From Ruminobacter sp964520475 (GTDB taxonomy: Bacteria; Pseudomonadota; Gammaproteobacteria; Enterobacterales; Succinivibrionaceae), in assembly GCA_964520475.1 (NCBI GenBank), contig CAZFNS010000033.1:1-6120 (forward strand): 6,120 nucleotides of DNA, in the 5' to 3' direction. Below are positions 6,066-6,120 of this stretch, piece by piece. A model generated the notes under the pieces. That model was given only the letters and a program-made list of their open reading frames with translations. It did not search any database and was not told the DNA's origin. Both the position numbers and the translations under genes were made by a program. Numbering within the stretch: the first letter of the stretch is position 1; every line of letters starts with the position of its first letter.

Positions 6066-6086
6066 CGCCCGGACGCGATCCGGGCG
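6066..6086. other. GC-rich hairpin at the right edge
   Basis: CGCCCGGA (6066-6073) pairs perfectly with TCCGGGCG (6079-6086) over a 5-nt loop. There is no T tract downstream on either strand, so it is not a standard terminator. It may belong to the leader of a gene beyond the window. Confidence 0.45.
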
Positions 6087-6120
6087 CGCCGATCCCTCCG
6101 CCCCGCCGGCCTCGGCAAAG

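Overview
The window is a GC-rich bacterial segment with one large, well-recognised gene, a copper-exporting P1B-type ATPase, and several genes of unknown role. Intergenic spacers are long and rich in GC hairpins. The lineage cannot be fixed from this sequence. Canonical Shine-Dalgarno sites, sigma70-like promoters and hairpin terminators show it is bacterial, and GC-ending codons dominate. A run of exactly 100 N at 3689-3788 looks like a scaffold gap, so this is probably draft or metagenomic assembly.

Layout from left to right. A hairpin terminator (37-65) ends a leftward gene (609-88) for a small single-pass membrane-anchored protein of unknown function. A GC-rich spacer (621-980) holds its possible promoter, two strong hairpins, and a rightward promoter (859-887) with a structured leader. 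The copA-like ATPase follows on the + strand (981-4213), starting at TTG behind a strong Shine-Dalgarno. Its frame appears broken at the gap, but the 57-bp repeat on both sides shows that one frame runs through to a second, C-terminal HMA metal-binding domain and a stop at 4211-4213. A perfect 14-bp bidirectional terminator (4227-4257) separates it from two leftward genes: an alpha/beta-hydrolase-like protein (5617-4682) and a small unrecognised ORF directly downstream in the same frame (stop at 4298), which lacks a convincing start.

The last 500 bases (5618-6120) have no convincing protein gene but hold organised signals: a 26-bp direct repeat (5641 and 5975), a perfect 18-bp inverted repeat (5707 and 6034), and a near-consensus rightward promoter (5873-5902) followed by sequence that could fold as a structured RNA or be the leader of a gene beyond the window.

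Functional reading: the ATPase would move Cu+ out of the cytoplasm, with one HMA domain at each end, the C-terminal one on a flexible repeat linker. The hydrolase and its neighbour are likely co-transcribed, but nothing visible links them to copper. The most notable points are the repeat-tethered C-terminal HMA domain, the repeat-bearing insertion in the actuator domain, the TGA junction downstream of the hydrolase, and the paired repeats and promoter at the right edge.
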